Part shown: piece after piece, positions 44,781-53,469 of the stretch
How positions within the stretch are numbered: the stretch's first letter is position 1
Layout of the letters: each line of letters begins with the position of its first letter
From: an uncultured SAR86 cluster bacterium
Lineage (GTDB): Bacteria; Pseudomonadota; Gammaproteobacteria; Magnimaribacterales; D2472
Assembly (NCBI GenBank): GCA_902520495.1
Contig: CABYNW010000005.1
Coordinates: 1-64,000 of the forward strand
Length of the DNA stretch: 64,000 nucleotides
Direction: 5' to 3'
Translations under genes and position numbers: made by a program
Notes under the pieces: model-generated
Database searches by the model: none
What the model saw: only the letters and a program-made list of their open reading frames with translations
Told to the model about the DNA's origin: nothing

Positions 44781-47063
44781 TCAATACTTTAATCTAAACT
44801 TAAGAGAAAAGATTTCATTATCAGGATCTTCCCATGGGTCCATAAATACATCAGATGTGTTTCTTTCATTCTCATCATCATAAACTCTTCCGCCTTTTGT
44901 ATAGACTAGGTAGATATAGGACAAAGGAGCAATCTCATATTTATATCTAATCTGAAAAGAGGTAATACCATCTGTAAAAGGTTTTACGATAGAGTCATGG
45001 TTGTACAGATATCCAGCCTTATCTGAAATCAAGCTAATAGGGTTCTCTGCCTCCAATGCCACAAACTGACTCTTTAATCTTATTTCGTGTTTAGATCCTT
45101 TAAACCAGTTTGCATTGATAGATACAATCTTTTGAGTTAAATCATAGACAGCAAGCTCATTATCTTCGATCCAATTAAGCCATTCATCTTCTTCTCTTAC
45201 TCTAAATTGCCAACCTAATTTAAAATCATCGATTGGATAAAGAGATCCTGCAATCTTTGCAAATCTTCTTTCGTATCCCTCAGAACTCCATGTTTGATAT
45301 TTATCTGATGTCTCATAACCAATTCTCCAGTCATATTCCCAAGTACCATAACTTGGGGATTCATAGTCTAGATTAAAGCTAAAACTTCCATTTCTCTTTA
45401 TATAAGGGAAATCAATGTTTTTTCTTGTAATTGTTGTGTTTTTACCAGATGTTTTAAGATCCCATGATGCTTGAAAGCTGGAGGCATTCTTATATTTGAA
45501 ATTATATTCTTGTTTTATTTGAATCGGATTGGAATTTCCTGACGTGTCAGCATCATAATTAAAGTCAATGCCAATCTTTCTTTCTTTAATCTGGCTAGAT
45601 TCATTAAAATCAACCTTCGTAATATCTGAGCCCAATCCAACATGGAACCAATCATTTTTTTTAAGATATCCAAAATCACTTAGTCTAAAAGTATCTTCAA
45701 AAAATAAAATACTTCCAGATCTTCTGCTAAGTTGCGAGGGTTTATAAACAAATTGAGACCTTAGACCAAAGCCAGATACCCCTTCTTTTTCTGAAGAGAG
45801 CAGGTCTGTATATAAAGTTAATTTATTTGATTTAACATTTGTAAAGTCAATTACATTTACCGTAGCCTTTTCGTTTTTAAAATTATCTACAACATGAGTA
45901 AGAAAATAACCAATAGATCTTGTTCCAACCATATTTTTTGATCTCAGAGCATAAAAACTTTTTCCTTTTGTAAATAATTCGTCTGATTCTTGGGCAACAA
46001 ATATTCCAATATCATTACTACTATTTTTTTGTGTGTATCTTAGAGCAAAATCTATATCTGTATAACTTTTCTTTGCATTATTACAATCATTTTCATTAGA
46101 AGATATTTCACAATCATAAGAGCTTGCTGCACCAATTCTTCTAGTATTTATTACCCTATATCTATCATAATGAGATAGATCAAACAGAGACTGATTTTCA
46201 TTGAAAAAAGCTCTTTTTTCTGAATAGAAAGTTTCTTGAGCAGAAAAATTTACAATCACCTCATCACTCTCAGCCTGTCCAAAGTCAGGATTAACAGTCA
46301 GATTAATTTGTTTACCTGTTCCAGTATTTAAGAAGACTTCTGCACCTACCTTGTTTTCATTAAAACCAGAAACAGAATTATATGTTTTTGATATATACGG
46401 GAAATAGTTAATCTTTCTTTTTGTAAAGTTTTTTACATTGATTGATCTTAAGCTAGAAAGAAAGTTTGTCCTAAAACCACTAGTTTTAGTATCGTTAAGC
46501 CAGGATTGATCTTTTGCATAATATCTAAAAGTTGTAATATTAATATTTCTATTAGGACCATCAATATTTTTCATTAAAACCACATCCCAAGGTATTAAAA
46601 ACTCTGAAACCCAATAACCATTGTATTTTTTGGTTTGCACTTTCCAATCACCATCCCAATCAAACTCCGGCCAGCCGCCCAAACGCCTAATGCCATCTCC
46701 CTGGATGTTAGCAAGAGTAACAAAGAACATATATGCCTTAAGACCATCTCCATCAAAATCAATTGCAACTCCATTTTGTTCAACATTATTTGGAACCTCA
46801 TCTCTCATGGACTTTTTCGATAACATAGATTGGTTATCTTGGAAATTAGTAAATCCAACATATATACCATTTTCATTTGAAATAATTCTTGTTTCTGTTT
46901 TTACTTTTGCAGGTAATAACGTAAATGGAACAGTCTCATAATATGCATTTACAACTTCAGCGTTTTTCCATTCTGCTTCATCTAAATTTGCATCAATTAC
47001 AATAGATTCCCCATATACAGATGGTAGAAAAAACAAGAATAAATATTTAAGGAAGTTTTTCAT
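44781..47063 (-). CDS. DUF5916-type outer-membrane protein with carbohydrate-binding-like domain
   Basis: 760 residues with a signal peptide (1-18). An N-terminal immunoglobulin-like domain (about 20-215; starts IDANLDEAEWKNAE, includes IYVGFTNFQD) resembles the CBM9-like domain of this family. The remainder is rich in alternating aromatic strands (for instance WRIGYETSDKYQTW) and ends FSLKFRLKY, as in outer-membrane barrels. Such proteins are common in marine bacteria; binding or uptake of a glycan is a guess from the N-terminal domain only. No partner transporter adjoins. It converges on ilvA with seven bases between stops. Confidence 0.75.
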   Translation of the reverse strand: MKNFLKYLFLFFLPSVYGESIVIDANLDEAEWKNAEVVNAYYETVPFTLLPAKVKTETRIISNENGIYVGFTNFQDNQSMLSKKSMRDEVPNNVEQNGVAIDFDGDGLKAYMFFVTLANIQGDGIRRLGGWPEFDWDGDWKVQTKKYNGYWVSEFLIPWDVVLMKNIDGPNRNINITTFRYYAKDQSWLNDTKTSGFRTNFLSSLRSINVKNFTKRKINYFPYISKTYNSVSGFNENKVGAEVFLNTGTGKQINLTVNPDFGQAESDEVIVNFSAQETFYSEKRAFFNENQSLFDLSHYDRYRVINTRRIGAASSYDCEISSNENDCNNAKKSYTDIDFALRYTQKNSSNDIGIFVAQESDELFTKGKSFYALRSKNMVGTRSIGYFLTHVVDNFKNEKATVNVIDFTNVKSNKLTLYTDLLSSEKEGVSGFGLRSQFVYKPSQLSRRSGSILFFEDTFRLSDFGYLKKNDWFHVGLGSDITKVDFNESSQIKERKIGIDFNYDADTSGNSNPIQIKQEYNFKYKNASSFQASWDLKTSGKNTTITRKNIDFPYIKRNGSFSFNLDYESPSYGTWEYDWRIGYETSDKYQTWSSEGYERRFAKIAGSLYPIDDFKLGWQFRVREEDEWLNWIEDNELAVYDLTQKIVSINANWFKGSKHEIRLKSQFVALEAENPISLISDKAGYLYNHDSIVKPFTDGITSFQIRYKYEIAPLSYIYLVYTKGGRVYDDENERNTSDVFMDPWEDPDNEIFSLKFRLKY

Positions 47064-47092
47064 ATGTGTTTATAAGAATCGTATTTTATAAC

Positions 47093-47662
47093 TCAGAGAT
47101 ATGAAAGTATACGAGTTTCAGTTATAACAATATCGTATTGCATATCATGCTCCATGCCAAATTCTTCATTAATTATTTGATAATCAAAGCCCATACCAAC
47201 AATAAGAGGCTTTTTATTTAATAGTCTAATTCCCTCAAGAGCCCTATCAAAATAACCTCCGCCATAGCCAAGACGATAACCATATTTATCTACTCCAACA
47301 AGCGGTATAAACATAGTATTAAATAAACTAGGTTCTAAATATTTTGGACTATCAATCTCTTCAATACCATACCTATTAGTCTTTAGAACACTATCCTCAG
47401 ATAGTAAATTAAATTTCATATTTATATCTGAGAGAATTCTTGGCATGTAAATATTGTTTGAATTGCTATTTATTTCATTTATTAGAAGGTTTAACTTAAC
47501 CTCTCTTTTATATGGAAAATACAATAGGTTATTCTTAGAAGAAACTAAATCAATTTCATTTAGCGCAGTCTCTTGTATTTTTTGATCGTATTTGTCATAG
47601 AGGTCTTTTGGAAGAAGCTGCCCCTGCTCAAGAAGTGATTTTCTAATTTTATTTTTCACCAT
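47093..47662 (-). CDS. ygfA: 5-formyltetrahydrofolate cyclo-ligase
   Basis: From MVKNKIRKSLLEQG (ATG 47660-47662) the protein has 189 residues; the reading frame extends to 47692, but that would run into the 3' end of the 6S RNA. The signature GVDKYGYRLGYGGGYFDRAL binds ATP and substrate. It recycles 5-formyl-THF. The order zapA-6S RNA-ygfA is conserved in gammaproteobacteria. Confidence 0.93.
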   Translation of the reverse strand: MVKNKIRKSLLEQGQLLPKDLYDKYDQKIQETALNEIDLVSSKNNLLYFPYKREVKLNLLINEINSNSNNIYMPRILSDINMKFNLLSEDSVLKTNRYGIEEIDSPKYLEPSLFNTMFIPLVGVDKYGYRLGYGGGYFDRALEGIRLLNKKPLIVGMGFDYQIINEEFGMEHDMQYDIVITETRILSYL

Positions 47663-47677
47663 AAATTTTGCAAAGGC

Positions 47678-47849
47678 TACAAACCAGATCACCGCTATGT
47701 GTTATACCTGAACCGAATGTTCAGGTGGTGAATATCATGTCAGATCAGGCTTCCCTTTTAGGTATTGCTCAACAAAGACAGTGGAAAATCACCTAATTAT
47801 TAGTATCGGTTCAAATTTATTAACACATTAGCAAATGAACCAGAATGCT
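47678..47849 (-). ncRNA. ssrS: 6S RNA
   Basis: The zapA-ygfA spacer is the conserved 6S locus. On the minus strand stretches line up in order with E. coli 6S: TTGAACCGATA (E. coli CTGAGCCGATA), TTGAGC before the central region, GAAGCCT, ATTCACC, and the hairpin ACCTGAAC-ATTCG-GTTCAGGT corresponding to CCTTGAACCAAGGGTTCAAGG. The ends can pair (TCATT with GGTGA, GCTAATG with CATAGC). A TATACT box at 47860-47855 would start transcription at about 47849. It inhibits sigma-70 RNA polymerase in slow growth. Ends are estimates. Confidence 0.85.
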
Positions 47850-47885
47850 AATTAAGTATAGTTGAGTTCAAATATAAGATAAAGG

Positions 47886-48152
47886 TTATTTTTCTATAGC
47901 CTTTTCAATTTTATTTATGAGCTTTGAGAAATCTAAATCACTTACTTTGCTCGATTTTGTGTCGTTAGATAGCAATTTATTCGCCAAAGTTAGACCAGCA
48001 ATGATTAGAGCATTATTCTTATCATTAATATTATCAAGCTCTTCGTTAAATAGCTTTGCTGCTTTAATAAGGTTATCTTTTTCTTTAGGAGGGCAGGCTA
48101 GAGTTAAATCTCTTCCAAATATTCTAAGAGAAACTGTTTCTACTTTACTCAT
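47886..48152 (-). CDS. zapA: Cell division protein ZapA
   Basis: 88 residues. VSLRIFGRDLTLACPPKEKDNLIKAAKLFNEEL is the typical N-terminal domain, followed by ALIIAGLTLANKLL and a helical C-terminus. ZapA stabilises the FtsZ ring. Shorter coiled coil than E. coli (109 residues). Overlaps the upstream coiled-coil gene by eight bases; the 6S RNA begins about 36 bases downstream. Confidence 0.92.
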   Translation of the reverse strand: MSKVETVSLRIFGRDLTLACPPKEKDNLIKAAKLFNEELDNINDKNNALIIAGLTLANKLLSNDTKSSKVSDLDFSKLINKIEKAIEK

Positions 48153-48339
48153 CTGTTACCTTTTTTAAAATCTTTTCAAGACGATTTACTTCTTTTTTAT
48201 GGAGCAGTTTATCTTTTTTCCATTCTCTTTCTCTTTTAATATATGAGTCTATAATACCTTTCTGCTCTTCGAATCTTTTTATTAGTAAATCTAATTTTTT
48301 TTCAAAAATCTTAGAAGATGAATTATTTGATTTAGACAT
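48145..48339 (-). CDS. Short coiled-coil protein of the TIGR02449/ZapB-like type
   Basis: 64 residues, nearly all a heptad-patterned helix (FEKKLDLLIKRFEEQK ... VNRLEKILKKV). Small proteins of this type sit between pepP and zapA in Pseudomonas-like genomes and are annotated as TIGR02449; a role in division with ZapA is inferred from position. Overlaps zapA by eight bases. Confidence 0.72.
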   Translation of the reverse strand: MSKSNNSSSKIFEKKLDLLIKRFEEQKGIIDSYIKREREWKKDKLLHKKEVNRLEKILKKVTDE

Positions 48340-48401
48340 TTTAATAGTTTAATTCTACTTTAATGAATTGGAAAGTTTGTTTAAAAGAGTAAAATACTCA
48401 A

Positions 48402-49697
48402 ATGGATAAGACTATATATAAAAATAGAAGAAATAATTTAAAGGATACATTGCCTGAGAATTCTGTGCTGCTAATTCCTGGAGCTGATTTGCAATATAGA
48501 AATGCTGATTCAACCTTCCCTTTTAGGCAAGATAGTAGTTTTTATTATATGTCTGGCTTTTGTGAGCCCGAATCTTTGATTGCTATTGTAAATAATAAAG
48601 ATGGCATAAACTCAATTATGTTTGTTCCTCCAAAAGATAAGCTTAAAGAAATATGGGATGGATACAGAGCCGGTCCTATAGGCGCAGTTGAAGACTTTTT
48701 ATTTGATAAAGCTTTTGATAATACTCAGATTGACTCAATGCTTCCTGACATACTTTATGGTTCTGAACAAGTTCTATATCCTATTGGTAAAAAATCAGGT
48801 TTTGATCAGAAAGTAATCGATTGGACTACTGCAGCATCATCAAAAGATCGTCATAGTAAATCTATAAATATAATCGATGCAAGCTCATTGATTGGCAATG
48901 CTCGACTTATAAAAGATGATCATGAGATAGATTTAATTAAAAAGGCATGTGATATTTCTGCTGAGGCACATATTGCAGCTATGAAATCAGTAAAAAAAGG
49001 AGATTTAGAACAACAAGTTGAAAGTTTGTATATACATGAATTCTCAAAACGTGGCGCTAGATATCCAGCATATAACCCAATTGTTGCCGGTGGAGAAAAT
49101 GCATGCGTGCTCCATTATGTAGAGAACAATCAAGTCCTCAATGAATCGGATTTATTGTTAGTAGATGCTGGATGTGAATACGAAATGTATGCAGCAGATA
49201 TCACAAGAACTTTTCCAATTAGCGGCAAGTTTTCTGAGGAGCAACTTAAAGTATATGAAATTGTGCATGAAGCCATGAATGCAGCAATAGAATGTGTTAA
49301 AGAAGGTAACAGTATTATGGAACCTCAAGAAATTTCTGAGAAAGTTATAACAAATGGCCTTGTTAAAATTGGTTTGCTAGAAGGGGATCCAGAAGAATTA
49401 CATAAATCAGGAGCTTATAAAGATTTTTATATGCATAAAATAGGTCACTGGCTTGGACTTGATGTTCATGATGCTGGCGATTATATGGAAGGAGATGATT
49501 TTATGAAATTCAAGGCTGGGATGATTACAACTATAGAACCAGGAATCTATATAAGCAGCTCAATGAATGTTGATGATAAATGGAAGGGAATTGGAGTAAG
49601 GATAGAAGACGATATTCTTGTAACAAAAGATGGAAACGAAAATCTTACTAAAAAAGTACCGTCAGATCCTCATAAAATTGAATCATTAATGTCATAG
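48402..49697 (+). CDS. pepP: Xaa-Pro aminopeptidase (aminopeptidase P)
   Basis: 431 residues. N-terminal creatinase-like domain with PFRQDSSFYYMSGFCEPE, then a pita-bread metallopeptidase: VDAGCEYEMYAADITRTFP with both metal aspartates, HKIGHWLGLDVHD with metal His, and the glutamates in TIEPGIYI and GVRIEDD. It releases residues before proline. Followed by ubiH, as in E. coli. Confidence 0.96.
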   Translation: MDKTIYKNRRNNLKDTLPENSVLLIPGADLQYRNADSTFPFRQDSSFYYMSGFCEPESLIAIVNNKDGINSIMFVPPKDKLKEIWDGYRAGPIGAVEDFLFDKAFDNTQIDSMLPDILYGSEQVLYPIGKKSGFDQKVIDWTTAASSKDRHSKSINIIDASSLIGNARLIKDDHEIDLIKKACDISAEAHIAAMKSVKKGDLEQQVESLYIHEFSKRGARYPAYNPIVAGGENACVLHYVENNQVLNESDLLLVDAGCEYEMYAADITRTFPISGKFSEEQLKVYEIVHEAMNAAIECVKEGNSIMEPQEISEKVITNGLVKIGLLEGDPEELHKSGAYKDFYMHKIGHWLGLDVHDAGDYMEGDDFMKFKAGMITTIEPGIYISSSMNVDDKWKGIGVRIEDDILVTKDGNENLTKKVPSDPHKIESLMS

Positions 49698-49701
49698 AAC
49701 T

Positions 49702-50859
49702 GTGAACCCTATCGTTACAATATCCGGCGGTGGAATTATTGGGAATTATATTTCATCGAGATTAAACAATAACAATATCGAATCTCTTATTATTGAAAAA
49801 TCTGCTTCAATTTTGCCTGCAGCTGAAAATATACGAACACTAACACTTAATCCTTACTCAAAGAAGCTTTTAGATGATCTTGGGATAGATATTAAATATG
49901 CTGAAATCAAAAAAATAAATGTTTTTGATGGTGAGGGTTCTGGAAGAATAGATTTTTCTTCAGAGGAAATCCGTTCAGATAATCTTTCTTATGTTTGTTA
50001 TTTTAATGATCTCCAATCAGAATTAAAAAAAGGAGAAAAAGAAAGAACTCTATTTAAAACAGAGATTAAAAACTTTAAAGAAAATGATTCTAACAATACA
50101 TGTAATATTTTGTTATCTGGAAGCGAAGAAATTAATTCACAATTTATTGCAGGATGTGATGGACGAAATTCAAATGTTGCAAAATTATCGTTATTAAAAC
50201 CCATTACATCAGTTTATGAACAAACAGCAATAACTTTTACTGCAAAATGTAACCTTGGCGATTTAAATTCAGCGTATCAGATTTTTTCTGAAAGAGGGAT
50301 ATTTGCAATAATGCCTTTACCGCCATCTTCGGAAGAATTAACACACACTATAGTTTGGTCAGTAGATCACAAGAGAATTAAAGGGAATAATATCGAAGAC
50401 TTCGTTAAGAAAAATATTTCTTACTTTGAAAGAAAACTCAATGCTGAAATAAATATACACTCCAATATTCTTAGCTTTAATTTATCTAATCATCACTTTG
50501 AAAACTATATTTCTGGATCTTTGGTTTTAATTGGAGATGCGGCTCATTCAATACACCCATTGGCCGGACAAGGAATAAATTTAGGTTTTGCAGATGCAGA
50601 TGCCTTCTGTGAGGAAATAATTAAAGCCTATCAAAGTAAAATCAATTTCGACAAAAATTTAGTTTTAAAAAAATATGAAATTAGGCGAAAAGACATGAAT
50701 TTATTGATGCTCAAGTCTATGGATTTTTTTGTAGATTTGTTCCGATCTGATAATTTATATATAAGATTATTAAGAAACATTGGTCTTTCCAGTGTAAATA
50801 AAACAAATTTTATAAAAAGATTTTTTATAAATCACGCTTCAGGAAACAATAAGATATAA
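49702..50859 (+). CDS. ubiH: UbiH/UbiF-family FAD-dependent ubiquinone hydroxylase
   Basis: 385 residues of the UbiH/F/COQ6 family. FAD motif ISGGGIIGNYIS at the N-terminus, DGRNSNVA and GDAAHSIHPLAGQGINLGFADA at the C-terminal FAD site. Position after pepP points to UbiH (C4 hydroxylation), but single enzymes can cover several positions in reduced pathways and I see no second family member here. The start is GTG, four bases after pepP. It follows the general pepP-ubiH order. Confidence 0.88.
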   Translation: MNPIVTISGGGIIGNYISSRLNNNNIESLIIEKSASILPAAENIRTLTLNPYSKKLLDDLGIDIKYAEIKKINVFDGEGSGRIDFSSEEIRSDNLSYVCYFNDLQSELKKGEKERTLFKTEIKNFKENDSNNTCNILLSGSEEINSQFIAGCDGRNSNVAKLSLLKPITSVYEQTAITFTAKCNLGDLNSAYQIFSERGIFAIMPLPPSSEELTHTIVWSVDHKRIKGNNIEDFVKKNISYFERKLNAEINIHSNILSFNLSNHHFENYISGSLVLIGDAAHSIHPLAGQGINLGFADADAFCEEIIKAYQSKINFDKNLVLKKYEIRRKDMNLLMLKSMDFFVDLFRSDNLYIRLLRNIGLSSVNKTNFIKRFFINHASGNNKI

Positions 50860-50909
50860 TATTTAAAGCACACCTAAAAAAATAAAATTTCTTTCTAGCG
50901 AGGTTTAAA

Positions 50910-51905
50910 ATGAAAAAAATTTCTTTACTGTTTTCTTTATTTTTTTTAGTTTCATGTGCTTATGAATCAAATAAAGAGTTAACCATATACACATCTAGAC
51001 AGCCTCAGCTTCTAGAACCAATTATTGAAAATTTTTATCAAGAAACTGGCATCAAAGTTAATCTTCTTTCTGGTAATGCTCAAGAGCTTATGGAAAGAAT
51101 AGATATTGAAGGAGATCAATCAAAGGCTGATATTTTTATGACTGTTGATGCTGGAGTTTTATGGCAGGCAGCTGAAAGGGATATTTTTAGTGAAACAAAA
51201 TCTCAGATTCTTGAAGAGAACATTCCAAGTTACTTTAGAGATCCAAACGGCATGTGGTTTGGACTTTCTAAGAGAGCTAGAACAATAGTTTATTCAAATG
51301 ATCAATTTTCTGATACCGACTTTTCTTCATATGAAGATTTAGCTAATCCTAAATGGAAAGGAAAATTGTGCTTAAGAACTTCTAAGAAAGTTTATAACAG
51401 ATCGCTTATAGCTAGCATGATTGATGCATATGGTTTTGATAAAGCTAAAGAAGTTGTAGCTGGTTGGGTTGCTAACTTAACAACAGAAGTCTTTTCAAAT
51501 GATACCAACGCCCTTAAAGCTGTATCAAGTGGACAATGCGGAGTAACAATTGTTAATACTTATTATTTGGCAAGATTATTAGATGATTCTAAATATGATA
51601 ACTTGAAATTATTTTGGGCTAATCAAGATAGTAGAGGCGTACATGTGAATATTTCTGGAGCAGGAATAGTAAAGTCATCAATCAACAAAGAAGATGCCCA
51701 AACCCTTTTGGAGTATCTTTCATCTGAAAAGGCTCAAGATTTTTATGCATCAGCAAACAAAGAGTATCCTGTTCTTAAAAATGCATCTATTGCTGATTCG
51801 ATAAAGAATTGGGGTAATTTTATTGAGGATGATATTAATGTAAGTAAACTTGGTTCGCTTCAAAAAGAGGCGGTATTTATTGCCCAGGAAGTAGGCTATA
51901 AATAG
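50910..51905 (+). CDS. Iron(III)-binding periplasmic lipoprotein, FbpA/FutA-like
   Basis: 331 residues. Lipoprotein signal with LVSC (C16). The body is an ABC-transporter binding protein: LTIYTSRQPQLLEPIIENFYQETGI at the start, GLSKRARTIVYS, and the tyrosine pair NTYYLARLL that binds ferric iron in this family. The permease and ATPase genes are not adjacent. GAGG lies seven bases before the ATG. Confidence 0.88.
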   Translation: MKKISLLFSLFFLVSCAYESNKELTIYTSRQPQLLEPIIENFYQETGIKVNLLSGNAQELMERIDIEGDQSKADIFMTVDAGVLWQAAERDIFSETKSQILEENIPSYFRDPNGMWFGLSKRARTIVYSNDQFSDTDFSSYEDLANPKWKGKLCLRTSKKVYNRSLIASMIDAYGFDKAKEVVAGWVANLTTEVFSNDTNALKAVSSGQCGVTIVNTYYLARLLDDSKYDNLKLFWANQDSRGVHVNISGAGIVKSSINKEDAQTLLEYLSSEKAQDFYASANKEYPVLKNASIADSIKNWGNFIEDDINVSKLGSLQKEAVFIAQEVGYK

Positions 51906-51914
51906 ATCTACTAT

Positions 51915-52151
51915 TTAGACTTTTTCGCCACGTTCGCGAATTTCTTTAAGAACTTGACTGATACCTTTTTTATCAATAATTCTCATACCTTTTGCTGAAA
52001 CTTTTAGATTAACAAATCTATTTTCAGACTCAACCCAAAATTTGTGAGTATGGAGGTTTGGAAAGAATTTTCGCTTAGTTCTATTATTAGCATGAGAAAC
52101 GTTATTCCCAGACTGTGGCATCTTTCCTGTTACTTGACATTTTTTACTCAT
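51915..52151 (-). CDS. rpmB: Large ribosomal subunit protein bL28
   Basis: 78 residues, [32 protein letters not shown] is diagnostic. In most gammaproteobacteria rpmG (bL33) follows immediately; here the next bases run into the convergent iron-binding gene, so rpmG is elsewhere or absent. Confidence 0.97.
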   Translation of the reverse strand: MSKKCQVTGKMPQSGNNVSHANNRTKRKFFPNLHTHKFWVESENRFVNLKVSAKGMRIIDKKGISQVLKEIRERGEKV

Positions 52152-52207
52152 AGAATCGCGATTTTATAGAACAGAAGCTTACTTATCAATACTATAATTA
52201 ATATTAT

Positions 52208-52705
52208 ATGAAACAAATCTATATTCTTAGGCATGCAAAATCTTCTTGGGACAACTCAGAGCTATCTGATTTCGATAGGCCTTTATCAAATAGAGGAAAA
52301 AATGATGCAAAAAAGCTATGTAGTTTCATCGAGAAAAAAGGCTTTATTGTTGATAAAGTTTTTTGCAGTAGCGCTAAAAGAGCAAAAGAAACACTTGATT
52401 TAATGATGGATGGTTTATGGTTTGATTATATAAACGATCTATTCTATGAAGAATATCTTTATTATGGAAATGTAGGTAATATTGTTGATCGTCTAAGAGA
52501 GTTAGACGAAGAATCAAAGAATATTTTATTTATCGGCCATAATCCAACCTTATTTCATTTGATTGAAGAATTAACAAATGAAAGGATTAAAAAACTTACC
52601 ACATGCAATCTTGCTGTAATAACTTTTGCAGATGCATGGAAAAAACTATCCAAATCCAAATGTAAGTTAAAATTATTATATAGACCAAAGGAAATAGAGA
52701 TTTGA
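52208..52705 (+). CDS. SixA-like histidine phosphatase
   Basis: 165 residues, phosphoglycerate-mutase-like fold of the short SixA type: catalytic [30 protein letters not shown] and the second histidine in FIGHNPTL. SixA removes phosphate from histidine in phosphotransfer proteins; the substrate here is unknown. Overlaps dut by four bases. Confidence 0.85.
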   Translation: MKQIYILRHAKSSWDNSELSDFDRPLSNRGKNDAKKLCSFIEKKGFIVDKVFCSSAKRAKETLDLMMDGLWFDYINDLFYEEYLYYGNVGNIVDRLRELDEESKNILFIGHNPTLFHLIEELTNERIKKLTTCNLAVITFADAWKKLSKSKCKLKLLYRPKEIEI

Positions 52706-53157
52706 AAGATATTAAAATAAAAATAGTTAATCCTTTAGTAGGAGAGAAAATTCCAATACCAAAATATGAAACCAAAGGCTCTGCTGGTCTAGACCTTCGG
52801 GCATGCATAGAAAAAAAACTAACTTTAAGACCAGGTGAAACAAAAATGATACCAATGGGATTTGCAATGCACTTAGAGGATCAATCTTTGGCAGCATTAG
52901 TTGTTCCAAGATCAGGCCTTGGCTCTAAACACGGAATTGTTCTTGGAAATTTGGTTGGTCTTATTGATTCTGATTATCAAGGAGAATTAATGGTTCCAGC
53001 TTGGAATAGATCAAATGAAGAATTTGAAATCAGTCCAGGTGATCGAATAGCTCAGATGATAATTGTTCCTGTGGTGCAAGCTAATTTTAAGATAGTTGAA
53101 AGTTTTAAAGAATCTCTAAGAGGGAATAAGGGGTTTGGGAGTTCTGGAATAAATTGA
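52702..53157 (+). CDS. dut: dUTP diphosphatase
   Basis: 151 residues with all five trimeric dUTPase motifs: [39 protein letters not shown] and the C-terminal GNKGFGSSG. It prevents uracil incorporation in DNA. Start is TTG, overlapping the preceding stop (TTGA). Confidence 0.96.
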   Translation: MKDIKIKIVNPLVGEKIPIPKYETKGSAGLDLRACIEKKLTLRPGETKMIPMGFAMHLEDQSLAALVVPRSGLGSKHGIVLGNLVGLIDSDYQGELMVPAWNRSNEEFEISPGDRIAQMIIVPVVQANFKIVESFKESLRGNKGFGSSGIN

Positions 53158-53162
53158 TATTT

Positions 53163-53411
53163 TTATTTCTTCTTTCCAAACCTTTCTTCAAATTTTTGTA
53201 CTCGACCACCAGTATCTATAATCTTTTGTTTGCCAGTATAAAAGGGGTGAGAAGAAGAAGAAATTTCAACAGGATAGTATGGGTAAGTTTTTCCATCTTC
53301 CCAGTCTTTTGTTTGAGTAGTTTCAAGCGTTGAATTAATAATGAAATATTCATCCACACTTGTATCATGGAAAAGTATTTCTCGATATTCAGGATGTATG
53401 TCTTTTTTCAT
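53163..53411 (-). CDS. rpmE2: Large ribosomal subunit protein bL31, zinc-free type B
   Basis: 82 residues: [22 protein letters not shown] and [28 protein letters not shown] are diagnostic for the long, cysteine-free form. There is not one cysteine, so it needs no zinc. No zinc-type L31 is seen in this window. Confidence 0.95.
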   Translation of the reverse strand: MKKDIHPEYREILFHDTSVDEYFIINSTLETTQTKDWEDGKTYPYYPVEISSSSHPFYTGKQKIIDTGGRVQKFEERFGKKK

Positions 53412-53469
53412 AATAAAATTAAATTAGGATGAGAACTATAGCAAAAATAAACTCCATTACAATTAAAAA

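Noticed and set aside
50855-50860. TATAAT upstream of the iron-binding lipoprotein gene as a promoter
   Set aside because: No -35-like sequence at a suitable distance; such boxes occur by chance in this AT-rich DNA.
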